Of a stretch of DNA of 57,736 bases, positions 1-8,751 are shown piece by piece. The stretch is from NCBI GenBank assembly GCA_948676835.1, contig CAPOZU010000014.1, forward strand, positions 1 to 57,736, given 5' to 3'. This DNA comes from an uncultured Clostridia bacterium (GTDB taxonomy: Bacteria > Bacillota > Clostridia > TANB77 > CAG-508). The notes under the pieces were generated by a model, which was not told where the DNA came from, searched no databases, and saw nothing but the letters and a program-made list of their open reading frames with translations. Positions within the stretch are counted from its first letter, which is position 1; each line of letters starts with the position of its first letter. The position numbers and the translations under genes were made by a program.

Positions 1-153
1 TTACAACTAGCAAGTTGCGACACCAAGGTGTATAAGAAAATAATATAAAACACTTTCATGAATTATATTAAATATAATATTCTAAAATATATTATTCAAA
101 AATAATGCTATTAATTAAATATTGTATAATAATTTACTCACACAAATAACGAT

Positions 154-751
154 TTACTTTAACTTTTTAGAATTAAGTTTTTTTAATTTTTCTTTTAAGT
201 TTAAAGGATTCAGTGTAAACATTAAAAATATTGATGCAAATGAAATTGCAAAAACTATTATAAGTTCCTTTATTAATTCTTTTCTTTCAGGAACTAAACT
301 TATAAAATGAGGAATACACCAGATTGGCATCAAAATAAAAATTGTAAATATTATGAATTCTAATATTTCCCCTATCCTTATTGTTGCTTTTTTTACACTT
401 TCTCTTTCTTCTTGATTAGGATCTATCAATGAAGCTTTAATATAAAATATATAATTTATTATTGCTATACTTGCTACTGCAATTCCAAAAACTATATATC
501 CAATTACTTCTATTCTATCTTCTCGATATTCATTTGCTGTTATAATACAATATATACCTGCTATTATGAAAATAATAGTTACTGTTGTTCTTGTATAAAA
601 TCTTGCAACTAGTGATATAAGTTCATCTATATCTATTTTATTTCTTTTATGATGTTTATGAAAAATTATATAATAACAAATTCCGAAGAATTACTACATA
701 TAATGTTCCTATAATAAAAGATACCACATTTACATTTTTTAATTTATCCAT
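154..751 (-). pseudogene. Frameshifted multi-pass membrane protein gene
   Basis: Unrecognised membrane protein of about 199 residues, read in two frames. The N-terminal frame starts at an ATG at 751 (MDKLKNVNVVSFIIGTLYVV) and hits a stop at 656-658. The C-terminal frame is open from about 690 down to the TAA at 154, giving FGICYYIIFHKHHK onwards with at least three more hydrophobic segments and a Lys-rich tail. Removing one base near 692-694 would join them as ...LYVVFFGICYY.... The break is not in a homopolymer, so it may be a real mutation or an assembly error. Function unknown; no family recognised. Confidence 0.6.
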
Positions 752-764
752 ATATACTCCTTTT

Positions 765-1328
765 TTATAAATAGTATTTATTATCTAAAGGTAAATCGAA
801 ACTTACAATTGGTGCTTCTTTTATATCTATTTTATAGAATTCTTTAAATACACCTTGTACATCTATTGAAGTAACTTTTGATTTATCAACTTCTAAAAGA
901 TTAATCATATCTTCAACAGCTTTTTCATTTTTTCCTTCAATTTCAAGATAAGTTGGAATATATGGCCATGTATCTATATCAAGTTCAACATCATTTAAAA
1001 TATATCTTGTTCTTCTATTTTGTTGATAGGTATGTGCTTTATATCCTAATTCTTCTAGAATATTATTAGTTTCATCAAAATCTGATACTTCTATTTCCAT
1101 TTCTTTTGTTCCATCTATTTCTAAACTTTCTAGTTTTTTTATTGTTAAAGTTGTTTTATTTCCATCAGTTCTTAATCTAATCCATTTATTATCTGTTGGT
1201 GGATTAAAATTAAAAACTCGTCTTTTATATTCAAAATCTGCAATTTTAATTGCTCCTAATTTTTCTAATTTTTTAATTAATTCTTCTTTATTTATATCTA
1301 AAACTCTTACTTCAAATTCTGTATGCAT
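765..1328 (-). CDS. CYTH-domain protein (class IV adenylate cyclase / triphosphatase fold)
   Basis: 187-residue protein of the CYTH superfamily, which forms a beta-tunnel that binds triphosphates (ThTPase, inorganic triphosphatase, CyaB-type class IV adenylate cyclase). The N-terminus reads TEFEVRV, matching the signature E-x-E-x-K except that Arg8 replaces Lys. Further along are tunnel-type segments: WIRLRTDG, TLTIKK, MEIEV, NRRTRY, VELDIDTWPYIPTYLEIEG. Length is typical. Start is an ATG preceded by GGAGAAAA. It stands alone, divergent from the plus-strand tRNA. The substrate cannot be told from sequence; cyclase activity is not implied. Family assignment is firm, activity open. Confidence 0.85.
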   Translation of the reverse strand: MHTEFEVRVLDINKEELIKKLEKLGAIKIADFEYKRRVFNFNPPTDNKWIRLRTDGNKTTLTIKKLESLEIDGTKEMEIEVSDFDETNNILEELGYKAHTYQQNRRTRYILNDVELDIDTWPYIPTYLEIEGKNEKAVEDMINLLEVDKSKVTSIDVQGVFKEFYKIDIKEAPIVSFDLPLDNKYYL

Positions 1329-1392
1329 TTTTTCTCCTATACTTTATTAAAATTCTTGATTTTTTGATTTTTAATATATATAATATTCTCAT

Positions 1393-1468
1393 GCTTATAT
1401 AGCTCAGTTGGTAGAGCAACAGATTCGTAACCTGTAGGTCGGCGGTTCGATTCCGCCTATAAGCTCCA
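1393..1468 (+). tRNA. tRNA-Thr (anticodon CGU)
   Basis: 76-nt cloverleaf with encoded CCA: acceptor GCTTATA pairs with TATAAGC, D arm GCTC/GAGC with AGTTGGTA loop, anticodon loop TTCGTAA giving CGT, variable AGGTC, T arm GGCGG-TTCGATT-CCGCC, then T-CCA. Reads ACG threonine codons. The last anticodon-stem pair (31-39) is an A-C mismatch; all other stems are perfect. It lies alone on the plus strand between minus-strand genes. Confidence 0.95.
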
Positions 1469-1473
1469 TAAAT

Positions 1474-2187
1474 TTATTTATTATAATAATTTTCTTGAAG
1501 TCCACAGTAATCAGTAGCAGAAATTCTATAATTTCCATCAACTAATTTTATAGTCATATTGCAAGATTGTTCTTCTAACTCAACAATATCAGCTACATTA
1601 ACATTATTATATTTTATTAGATAATTTATTTCATTATTTTCCTCAGATATTTTAGAAACTTTTATATTGGTAACCCCCCATCCAGATGCACCACCCCACA
1701 TAACATATAAATAGCCATCAATTTCAGTAAATCTTATATTTAATACTTCTTTTAGCGCTTCTCCTGTAAAAATTTCAGCATATTTATTCTCTATTTCTGA
1801 ATATAATACATTAGTTTTTCGATACATATTACCATTTATCTCTTTATCTACTACTGGTTCAGCAACTTTATATTCATAATAATCACTATAATGTGTTTCT
1901 CTTATTTTAAAACTTCCTTTTTCAAATAAGTCTTTAGCAATTTTATCGATATCATCTAGTTCTTCATCATCTTCTATAGTAGTATCGATAGAAGCTTCAT
2001 CTACTTTATTTCTATCTTCAACAATATTATTAGAATTATTGCTATTTTCAATAAGAGCATTAGACTCTACTGTGTTTGATACAGTTGGTCTATTGTGAAT
2101 AAATATTTCCATTAGTGCTATTATAATTATTAATAAAATTAAAAATAGTATTAGTAATATTATTTTAATTGTGTTTTTCTGTCCCAT
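1474..2187 (-). CDS. Membrane-anchored extracytoplasmic protein of unknown function
   Basis: 237 residues: a short basic N-terminus, one long hydrophobic segment (about residues 8-29) acting as signal anchor, an acidic Asn/Glu/Asp-rich linker (about 35-85), and a C-terminal globular domain of about 145 residues ending near the stop with a YRISATDYCG-like stretch. The tail pattern (conserved aromatic/Gly stretch MWGGASGWGV, then alternating beta strands) loosely recalls small secreted beta-rich domains; I cannot assign a family. It lies downstream of, and separated by a terminator from, another membrane-anchored protein and a cell-wall hydrolase, so an envelope role is plausible. Confidence 0.65.
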   Translation of the reverse strand: MGQKNTIKIILLILFLILLIIIIALMEIFIHNRPTVSNTVESNALIENSNNSNNIVEDRNKVDEASIDTTIEDDEELDDIDKIAKDLFEKGSFKIRETHYSDYYEYKVAEPVVDKEINGNMYRKTNVLYSEIENKYAEIFTGEALKEVLNIRFTEIDGYLYVMWGGASGWGVTNIKVSKISEENNEINYLIKYNNVNVADIVELEEQSCNMTIKLVDGNYRISATDYCGLQENYYNK

Positions 2188-2228
2188 ATATTTACCTTTC
2201 TTTATCTATTAAAAGTTTTTATTTATAA

Positions 2229-2258
2229 AAAACCCACAGTTTATCTTCTGTGGGTTTT
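2229..2258 (-). terminator. Rho-independent terminator (zinc-ribbon/DUF5050 gene)
   Basis: 11-bp inverted repeat AAAACCCACAG / CTGTGGGTTTT with an 8-nt loop, followed on the minus strand by a T-rich run. It sits just past the stop of the gene ending at 2268. Confidence 0.85.
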
Positions 2259-2267
2259 ATTAATTTT

Positions 2268-3809
2268 CTAATTAGCTGTATTAGTTGTTTGATTAGCAAC
2301 AGTATTGGCATCTGGTATAGCTGTATTTGTAGCTTCTTGTGGTACTGTATTTGTAGTAGTTTCTGGTGCTACAGTGTTTGTATCTGTAGTATTTTCAGGT
2401 ACCACTTCTGTTCCTTGTTGTTCTGGTTCTTCTACATTATCAATATTTTCATAATATGATGAATAATCTAACACATAAACTTTCTTTTCTTCTCCTGAGC
2501 CATTTTTATCAACAAGATTTATAAATCCAGATGTATCATCATTATCCATATACATTACCCAATTTCCAACTACATCAATAAATGTAGAATATGATGATAA
2601 TGTTTTAATGTTTTCAGCTTGTTCTTCTGTACCATCAGATTTTACTCTAAATAAAGCAACAGTGTAATCTTCATTAGCTTCATCTAAATAATTTAAGAAA
2701 TATAAATAATCTCCATTTAAATTTAGATTATATGCTGTATCATCTAAAATTAATTCTGCTTCTCCTGAATCTATTTTTGTTCTATATATTTGTTTTTCAG
2801 TATTTGTATAGTATACATAGTTTCCTGAAATATCTACACTATATAGTCTTGTATTTTCTAATATTGGTCTTGCATTTTTTCCATCTAAATTCATAATATA
2901 TGTTACATAATTGTCTCCTGCTTCATTTTCAACATTATATATTATATATTTATTTGTAATTCCAATATAACCTGTTCCATTATCACTTACTAATTCTCTT
3001 TTTGTTCCATCTAATTTCATCTTATATATGTTTTCGTCAGTACCAATATAGTAAATTGAATTATTTAAAACATATATTTCGTAACATTCATTATTAAATT
3101 CGTTATCATTAATAACTTCTAAATCTGAGCCATCTTTCTTCATTCTATAAATTTTGTTATCTACTTCATCTTCATTACTATATATATCTCCACCTATTCC
3201 TATAAAATATATATAATTTTTGTATACATTTATTGAAAGAACATCAAAATCATCCATTAATAATTCTTTTTTATCTTCACCATTCTTTTTAACTTTACAA
3301 ATTCCTACCTTTTCAGTGTCTTCACTTGGTGATAAGAAATAAATCCATCTGCCATCAGTTGTTGCATATCCATAATTTCTAATGTTTCCAATAGAATTTC
3401 CTATATTATTTGAAGATAAAATTCCTAAATATTTTAATACTAGTAAAAGACCTAAAGCAACTAAAATAATAATTATAGCCCCAGCTATTACGACATTTTT
3501 CTTATCCTTTAAATTGTCATTTGACAATTTAAATTTACTAGATTTTTCTTCTTTTTTATCTTCTGCTTTAGTTTCAGATTTTTCTTCTTTTTTGTCTTCT
3601 ACTTTAGTTTCAGTTTTTTCTTCTTTTACGTCTTCCTTTTTATTTTTATTTTTCTTTTCTTTTTTGTTTTTCTTTTTTTCTTCCTTAACAGAATCTACTT
3701 CAGCTCCCTTATCTTCTTTTGAAAGTTCTTCTAAAAGCTTGTTTTGACATTCGTCACAAAGTTTGTTTTCTCCTTCTGGAATTTCTTTTCCACAATTAGT
3801 ACAATTCAT
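2268..3809 (-). CDS. Zinc-ribbon, membrane-anchored beta-propeller-like (DUF5050-type) protein
   Basis: 513 residues. N-terminal zinc ribbon with Cys3, Cys6, Cys18 and Cys21. A Lys/Glu-rich segment with repeats of the type EEKSETKAEDKK (about 35-92). A single membrane helix (about 106-127). Then an extracytoplasmic region built from repeats such as 'YYTNTEKQIYRTKIDSG' and 'IYYIGTDENIYKMKLDG', the pattern of DUF5050/propeller blades. The tail (about 465-513) is Asn/Thr-rich. ATG start with AAGGAGG. The zinc ribbon would face the cytoplasm and the propeller the outside. Function unknown; a sensor or scaffold at the envelope is possible. Confidence 0.8.
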   Translation of the reverse strand: MNCTNCGKEIPEGENKLCDECQNKLLEELSKEDKGAEVDSVKEEKKKNKKEKKNKNKKEDVKEEKTETKVEDKKEEKSETKAEDKKEEKSSKFKLSNDNLKDKKNVVIAGAIIIILVALGLLLVLKYLGILSSNNIGNSIGNIRNYGYATTDGRWIYFLSPSEDTEKVGICKVKKNGEDKKELLMDDFDVLSINVYKNYIYFIGIGGDIYSNEDEVDNKIYRMKKDGSDLEVINDNEFNNECYEIYVLNNSIYYIGTDENIYKMKLDGTKRELVSDNGTGYIGITNKYIIYNVENEAGDNYVTYIMNLDGKNARPILENTRLYSVDISGNYVYYTNTEKQIYRTKIDSGEAELILDDTAYNLNLNGDYLYFLNYLDEANEDYTVALFRVKSDGTEEQAENIKTLSSYSTFIDVVGNWVMYMDNDDTSGFINLVDKNGSGEEKKVYVLDYSSYYENIDNVEEPEQQGTEVVPENTTDTNTVAPETTTNTVPQEATNTAIPDANTVANQTTNTAN

Positions 3810-3827
3810 TTTTTTCCTCCTTAAATT

Positions 3828-5606
3828 TTATAGACTTATAAAGTCATAGCCACTTATATGATTTAATAAGTATCTTACATCTCCTGTATTAAATGTTTTG
3901 TTTCCATTTAGACATGCTGCTTGTTTGTATTCATTTTTAAGTTCTTCGCCAGTCTTTGATATTGAATTAAGCATAATTCTTACATCTGCAACAGTAATAC
4001 GTGTATCTCCGTTAACATCTCCCATTTTTACGATTGGATATGTTTTTTCTTCTATTGTAACTTTATATCCAGTTCCTAATTCTCCTGATGTAATTACTTC
4101 TCCTTTAGAATTCTGAACAACAACTTCTTTATATTTTTCTTTTAAATCTTCATAATTTATATCTGGTAATATATTTATTATATCTTCTTCTAATTTTATA
4201 TCCGTTTCCAAATTTTTATCAGGTTTAACTGGCTTTGGTTTTTCAGGTTCTGGCTCAGGTTTTGGTTTTTCAGGCTCTGGCTGAACATCTGATGCTGAAC
4301 CACCTGAAGTTCCTGTTGAACCTTTTGAAGCAATACAAGTATCTCCACCAATAATTCTTGCTGCATATCCATAAGTTCCACTTTTTTCTGAAACAATTAA
4401 ATCCCAAAAATATCCACCAATTTGAGTATTTGCTCTTTGTAATATTTTTACATTTTCTCCATTATTTAAAGCTCCGATTGCTGTACCATTTGCTGATGCT
4501 CTAACTTTTAAAGAAGTAGAAATATTCTGTATAACACCATTTTCATAAGAAATAGTATTAGCTTTTCCTTGATTTGGTCTTGTTGATATTTCTCTAGGCA
4601 TATTTTCATATAAAGGAATTATAAATACATGATTATTTACACCTAAGTTACTATAATATTTTTTCAAACTCGAACCTTGGCTTTGTGCTGCCATTATATT
4701 TTGTTGATATTGATGTGATGCAAGTGGTGATTTTCCAGATACGTTAAATTTTTGATAATATAATGTATTTTGATTGTATTTCGTTATATAGCTTTCTTTT
4801 ACAACCGCAGAGCCTCCTAATATTGATGCTCTAATTGAAGTCCAACCATGATTTTGTGCATATGATAACCCATTATTTATTATATTAGCACTTCCGTTAC
4901 CAGTAGAACCTATATTAAAATAATTATAACAACCTATATAATTTCCATTGTATCCATTTCCATTACTTAGTGTTGAACCATTTCTTCCATGCTCATTTAT
5001 TATTTTGGCTACTAAGAAGTATCCATTTATATTATATTGATTGCTTGCATCGACAATTGCTTGAATTGCTTCACCATTATTTAAATATGCACCATAACCT
5101 GAAACAACTCTAGCTATATCATTATATGTAACATCTCCACCTTCTAAGTCTTTAAATTGGAATACATCTTCTTCATTTATTGAAGCTCTAGGATCCATCA
5201 TATATGCTAAAGCATCTAAAGATGCACAACACCAAGATCCATTATCATAAGCTTTATTTCCACATATTGGACAAATCCACATTCCATTATAATTAGTTCC
5301 TATTTGAAATAAATTTAGTGGACTTCTTCCATGTCCTTGATATTCGGTGGCTAAAACTTCATTCCAATTCATTCCTGTATAATAAAGTAAAAATGTATAA
5401 TTTCCATGCTTAGCTTGTACATTTTTTATTAATTGTTTATATCCAGGATATAAATTATCATCTAACCCATCTATATCTCTACTCAAAGTTCCTGCTGGAA
5501 GTTGACCTGCATAAACTTTATTTGAACTTACCGGTATAAATGCCATTATTAAATATGAAATTAGCATTACAAATACTGTAATTACTACTATTTTTTTATA
5601 TTTCAC
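3828..5606 (-). CDS. Secreted beta-N-acetylglucosaminidase with SH3 and dockerin domains
   Basis: 592-residue cell-wall hydrolase. Signal peptide (KYKKIVVITVFVMLISYLIM) followed by a mature region. The LytG/GH73-type glucosaminidase part is recognisable from VAKIINEHGRNGSTLSNG and YNYFNIGSTGNGSANI, with Glu in INEHG as likely acid. A bacterial SH3 domain follows (SLKVRASANGTAIGALNNGENVKIL...). A Pro/Glu/Lys linker leads to a C-terminal dockerin-like module (MGDVNGDTRITVADVRIML ... NTGDVRYLLNHI). Start: GTG at 5606 with AAGAGGTG 6 nt upstream; an ATG at 5636 lies around the predicted transcription start and is rejected. Peptidoglycan cleavage outside the cell is the expected role. Confidence 0.88.
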   Translation of the reverse strand: MKYKKIVVITVFVMLISYLIMAFIPVSSNKVYAGQLPAGTLSRDIDGLDDNLYPGYKQLIKNVQAKHGNYTFLLYYTGMNWNEVLATEYQGHGRSPLNLFQIGTNYNGMWICPICGNKAYDNGSWCCASLDALAYMMDPRASINEEDVFQFKDLEGGDVTYNDIARVVSGYGAYLNNGEAIQAIVDASNQYNINGYFLVAKIINEHGRNGSTLSNGNGYNGNYIGCYNYFNIGSTGNGSANIINNGLSYAQNHGWTSIRASILGGSAVVKESYITKYNQNTLYYQKFNVSGKSPLASHQYQQNIMAAQSQGSSLKKYYSNLGVNNHVFIIPLYENMPREISTRPNQGKANTISYENGVIQNISTSLKVRASANGTAIGALNNGENVKILQRANTQIGGYFWDLIVSEKSGTYGYAARIIGGDTCIASKGSTGTSGGSASDVQPEPEKPKPEPEPEKPKPVKPDKNLETDIKLEEDIINILPDINYEDLKEKYKEVVVQNSKGEVITSGELGTGYKVTIEEKTYPIVKMGDVNGDTRITVADVRIMLNSISKTGEELKNEYKQAACLNGNKTFNTGDVRYLLNHISGYDFISL

Positions 5607-5640
5607 TTTATCACCTCTTATGTACAGTATTATCAATTAG

Positions 5641-5669
5641 ATTATATATATAATAATCCTAAAAGTCAA
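5641..5669 (-). promoter_or_regulatory. Promoter of the glucosaminidase gene
   Basis: TTGACT (5664-5669), 17-nt spacer, TATAAT (5641-5646) on the minus strand. It lies just upstream of the GTG start at 5606 and supports that start. Confidence 0.75.
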
Positions 5670-5704
5670 CAATTCCTATGTTACAATTAAGTTGCGTTTC
5701 ATTC

Positions 5705-5736
5705 AAAAAAATGAGCCTATTTTCATAAGCTCATTT
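5705..5736 (-). terminator. Rho-independent terminator of metK
   Basis: ATGAGC/GCTCAT stem extended by A/T pairs, followed on the minus strand by TTTTTT. Lies 8 nt past the metK stop. Confidence 0.85.
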
Positions 5737-5743
5737 TCTTTTT

Positions 5744-6889
5744 TTAATTTAATTTTATTAATTGCTCCCATGGCAAATCTTTTTTTCCAAAATGACCATA
5801 ATTAGTTGTGTTTTTATATATTGGCCTTCTTAAATCTAAACTTTCTATAATACCTCTTGGTGTAAGTTTAAATGTTTTTCTAATCTTCTTTACAATTTCC
5901 CCATCTGGAATTGTTCCTGTTCCAAATGTATCAACATATATAGATATTGGTTGAGCAATACCTATTGCATAAGAAAGTTGTATTTCACATTTTTTTGCTA
6001 ATCCATTTGCAACTATGTTTTTAGCAATAAATCTTGCCATATAAGCTGCTGATCTATCAACTTTAGTTGGATCTTTTCCTGAAAATGCTCCTCCACCATG
6101 ACGACTATATCCACCATATGTGTCTACTATAATTTTTCTTCCTGTTAATCCACTATCTCCTAAAGGTCCTCCAATAACAAATCTTCCTGTTGGATTTATG
6201 TAATATTTTGTTTCATCATCTAACAATTCTGCTGGTACTATTGGTTTTATTACATATTCTTTAATATCTGATTTTAATTTATCCATATCTATATCACTAT
6301 TATGTTGTGTTGATACAACAATGGTATCAATTCTTGATGGCTTGTCTTTCTCATATTCAACTGTAACTTGTACTTTTCCATCTGGTCTAATATAATCAAT
6401 TATTTTTTCTTTTCTAACTTGAGTTAATCTTTTGGCTAATTTATGTGCTAAATATATTGGCATTGGCATATAATCTTCTGTTTCATCAGTTGCAAATCCA
6501 AACATCATTCCTTGGTCTCCTGCACCTTCTGATTCTTCTTTTGCTCCTTCTTTATTTTCTAAAGACTTGTCAACTCCTAACGCAATATCTGCTGATTGTT
6601 TTGATATATTTAATAAAACTTTACAAGTTCTATAATCTATATCTGTTTCGCTGTTATCAAAACCAACTTCTTTGATTGCGTTTCTTACTATTTTTTCAAT
6701 ATCTACTTCTGCATTTGAAGTAATTTCTCCTGTAACTAAAATTTGGCCTTTTCCAGCAACTGTTTCACAAGCTACTCTTGAATATGGGTCTTTTTCAAAA
6801 TATGCGTCCAAAACACTATCTGATATATAATCACATAATTTATCTGGATGCCCTTCTGTAACACTTTCAGATGTAAATAATCTTCTCAT
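5744..6889 (-). CDS. metK: S-adenosylmethionine synthetase
   Basis: 381 residues, the usual length. Makes S-adenosylmethionine from ATP and methionine in the cytosol. Motifs visible: SVTEGHPDK (catalytic His14), GAGDQG ATP-binding loop, and GGGAFSGKDPTKVDRSAAY phosphate-binding loop. Start chosen at the ATG at 6889 (MRRLFTSESVTEG) with AAGGAGG just upstream; a 35-codon in-frame extension runs through the riboswitch and terminator and is not real. Single-gene unit controlled by the SAM-I riboswitch in its leader. Confidence 0.97.
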   Translation of the reverse strand: MRRLFTSESVTEGHPDKLCDYISDSVLDAYFEKDPYSRVACETVAGKGQILVTGEITSNAEVDIEKIVRNAIKEVGFDNSETDIDYRTCKVLLNISKQSADIALGVDKSLENKEGAKEESEGAGDQGMMFGFATDETEDYMPMPIYLAHKLAKRLTQVRKEKIIDYIRPDGKVQVTVEYEKDKPSRIDTIVVSTQHNSDIDMDKLKSDIKEYVIKPIVPAELLDDETKYYINPTGRFVIGGPLGDSGLTGRKIIVDTYGGYSRHGGGAFSGKDPTKVDRSAAYMARFIAKNIVANGLAKKCEIQLSYAIGIAQPISIYVDTFGTGTIPDGEIVKKIRKTFKLTPRGIIESLDLRRPIYKNTTNYGHFGKKDLPWEQLIKLN

Positions 6890-6923
6890 AATTCTTCCTC
6901 CTTTTGAAATTTTTCTTTTTGTT

Positions 6924-6957
6924 AAAACAAAAAGAACTCTATGCACAAATAGAGTTC
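6924..6957 (-). terminator. Regulatory terminator of the metK leader
   Basis: GAACTCTA/TAGAGTTC stem (6934-6941, 6950-6957) followed on the minus strand by TTTTTGTTTT. It sits between the SAM-I aptamer and the metK ribosome binding site, as the expression platform of a transcriptional off switch. Confidence 0.9.
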
Positions 6958-6973
6958 CTGAATAATTCATATT

Positions 6974-7085
6974 ATTACCATAATCATCATTCAAAGCATC
7001 CTTTTGCGCTCTGTCGGTATTAGCACCTAAATTAATAGGTTGCTGTGGAGTCTAAAAGCCGATTCTCTCGTCCACTCTTGATAAT
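6974..7085 (-). ncRNA. SAM-I (S-box) riboswitch aptamer
   Basis: Minus strand reads, in order, ATTATCAAGAGTGGACGAGA, then GACTCCACAGCAACCT, then AGGTGCTAATACCGACAGAG. These are S-box features: the AUCAAGAG kink-turn side, P2 GUGGA/UCCAC, invariant GCAACC, and GGUGCUAAU. P1 can close between ATTATC (7080-7085) and GGTAAT (6974-6979). Known family behaviour: SAM binding lets the downstream terminator form, so metK is repressed when SAM is plentiful. Confidence 0.95.
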
Positions 7086-7101
7086 ATTCTTTACAGATAG
7101 T

Positions 7102-7130
7102 ATTTTACTATATATGTCATATTTTGTCAA
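7102..7130 (-). promoter_or_regulatory. Promoter of the metK leader
   Basis: TTGACA (7125-7130), 17-nt spacer, TAAAAT (7102-7107) on the minus strand, ending just upstream of the SAM-I aptamer. Confidence 0.85.
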
Positions 7131-7184
7131 GCATTATGTTAATCTATTTTGAACTTATGATGCTAATCAATTTTTAATGTTAAA

Positions 7185-7224
7185 AGGTCTTCAGTATACG
7201 CAAATTTGCGTACTCTTCAGACCT
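7185..7224 (-). terminator. Long imperfect dyad, probable terminator
   Basis: Outer arms AGGTCT/AGACCT (7185-7190, 7219-7224) surround a perfect 16-bp palindrome TACGCAAATTTGCGTA (7197-7212). On the minus strand it is followed by TTTTAACATT. It could terminate the decayed gene upstream, or be a protein-binding palindrome. Confidence 0.45.
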
Positions 7225-7277
7225 CTCCTTCTTCCTCGCACATAGCAAGAATCTTTAGTTAAATTTTATTTTAGAAT

Positions 7278-7837
7278 TTACCACACAATTGAATACACCC
7301 ATTCAGCTTGAAATCCCTTGCAAAGCTCAATTTTGACTTTGCCCATTTTACTGCATACTTCAGCTTCACTATTTATCACTGAAAATGCCATAATCTCTTT
7401 ATTTACCTTGCTAATCATACAAACAATATCTGAATACATTTTAGGTATTTCATTAACTACTTTAAAAACATTCTCAATCTCGTTTTTTCTAGAGCATTCA
7501 ATAACATATACATACATTTTGCAAGCCATACAAAATTCATTAAGTATTTTTCTTAATTGATACACAATAGATGAATACCCTAAATATCTTCTAACTCAAA
7601 ATATTGTTTAATCAGCTTAGATCTAACTAAGAAGATTTCATCTAAATCCATATATTTTTTTATGCATTTAATCATATGACCCGCTATATAATCACATTCC
7701 TCGAATTCATCTGTAAACATCTGAATTTTGGAAATCCAACTTATTTTTTGGATGTAGTTTACTTTCCTCATTAGTTTTTTTAACTCTTTAAGAAATTCCC
7801 CAATTTCTAATGAAAATTTTGTACATAAATAATTTAA
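7278..7837 (-). pseudogene. Decayed helical protein gene in two frames
   Basis: Two adjacent minus-strand frames look like one broken gene. Upstream, the frame is open from 7837 to the TAG at 7580; its first 22 codons, before the ATG at 7771, encode SLEIGEFLKELKKL, a plausible helix with no start codon. Downstream, a second frame (7278 to about 7595) begins RRYLGYSSIVYQLRKILNEF and has only a GTG start at 7565 without a ribosome site. Joining them by a shift near 7585-7595 gives one mostly helical protein of about 180 residues. Function unknown. The two pieces could instead be two small real genes. Confidence 0.4.
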
Positions 7838-7902
7838 CTAACAAATATGTTTTTTACACTTTTAATTATACCATAATTGGATATTAATTTCAAATTTTCT
7901 CT

Positions 7903-8718
7903 TTATTTAGGGCTTTTTCTCATTATAGGAATAAAGTTTTCTGCAAATTTATATTCATCTTTATTTTTTATATAAAGCAAGCCTATAACAGAAAAAGTTA
8001 CTGCTCCAATAAAGTTTACTATTAAATCTTTCATAGTATCATTAATTCCTATATCTAAATATCCACCATCTATAACGGTTTGAATTGCATTGCCATTTTC
8101 ATCTTTTGATTCTATTATGGTTTTCGTTATATCTTTTATAACAACTGGTATATTTTTTCCTTCCGGATGTAATTCAACAGTTGACACTGTACTAATTAAC
8201 TTATCTTTTTGCATGTCTTTAAAAAATACTGTATCCATTCCATATTCAAAAAATTCCCATAAAACTCCTATTGTCATTGAAAAACAAAACGCTACTAATG
8301 CAACAAATGCAGCTGACATTGTTGCATGAAAAAATTCTTTACGATTAAGAATATCTATAAGTGAAAAACCAATTGCTGCACATAAGAATCCATTTAATGT
8401 ATGAAGCATTGTGTCCCAATGTTTTATTACAATATAATATTCATTGATTTCCCCTAAAATTTCAGCTGAATATATAAATAATAAAATTATAACTTGAAGA
8501 GCATCTGGAAGTTGAATATTAAATTTTTTATCTATTAATACTGGAACTAAAAATAATCCCAATGTTAAAACACATAAAAATACATTGTTCCAATTTCCAA
8601 GAAATATTTGTCTTATTAATGTTAATATTACAAGAGCTCTTAATACTAAATATATTGTCATATTTCTTTTAGAATAATTTTCAAAAAGTTCTTCTCTTTT
8701 TTTCTTTTTAATTTTCAT
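7903..8718 (-). CDS. YjdF/DUF2238-type integral membrane protein
   Basis: 271 residues with about seven hydrophobic segments. Motifs typical of the DUF2238/YjdF-like family are present: HWDTMLHTLNGFL, GVLWEFFEYGMDT and DTMKDLIVNFIGA, which supply conserved Asp, His and Glu within membrane helices. A hydrophilic loop of about 55 residues (about 170-225) separates the last two motifs. Function of the family is not known to me. It lies 33 nt downstream of polA on the same strand, so is probably co-transcribed with it. Confidence 0.75.
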   Translation of the reverse strand: MKIKKKKREELFENYSKRNMTIYLVLRALVILTLIRQIFLGNWNNVFLCVLTLGLFLVPVLIDKKFNIQLPDALQVIILLFIYSAEILGEINEYYIVIKHWDTMLHTLNGFLCAAIGFSLIDILNRKEFFHATMSAAFVALVAFCFSMTIGVLWEFFEYGMDTVFFKDMQKDKLISTVSTVELHPEGKNIPVVIKDITKTIIESKDENGNAIQTVIDGGYLDIGINDTMKDLIVNFIGAVTFSVIGLLYIKNKDEYKFAENFIPIMRKSPK

Positions 8719-8751
8719 ATATATTATTACCTTTCTAATAACATAAAAGAA

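Noticed and set aside
1..48. Short plus-strand frame at the window start (LQLASCDTKVYKKII)
   Set aside because: Only 15 codons, cut by the window edge; could be the end of a gene but nothing identifies it. The rest of 1-153 shows nothing.
3382..3747. Long plus-strand frame opposite the Lys/Glu-rich region of the zinc-ribbon protein
   Set aside because: It is a Ser/Phe/Leu-rich shadow of a low-complexity minus-strand coding region.
6890..6994. N-terminal extension of MetK by 35 residues
   Set aside because: It runs through the SAM-I aptamer, terminator and ribosome site.
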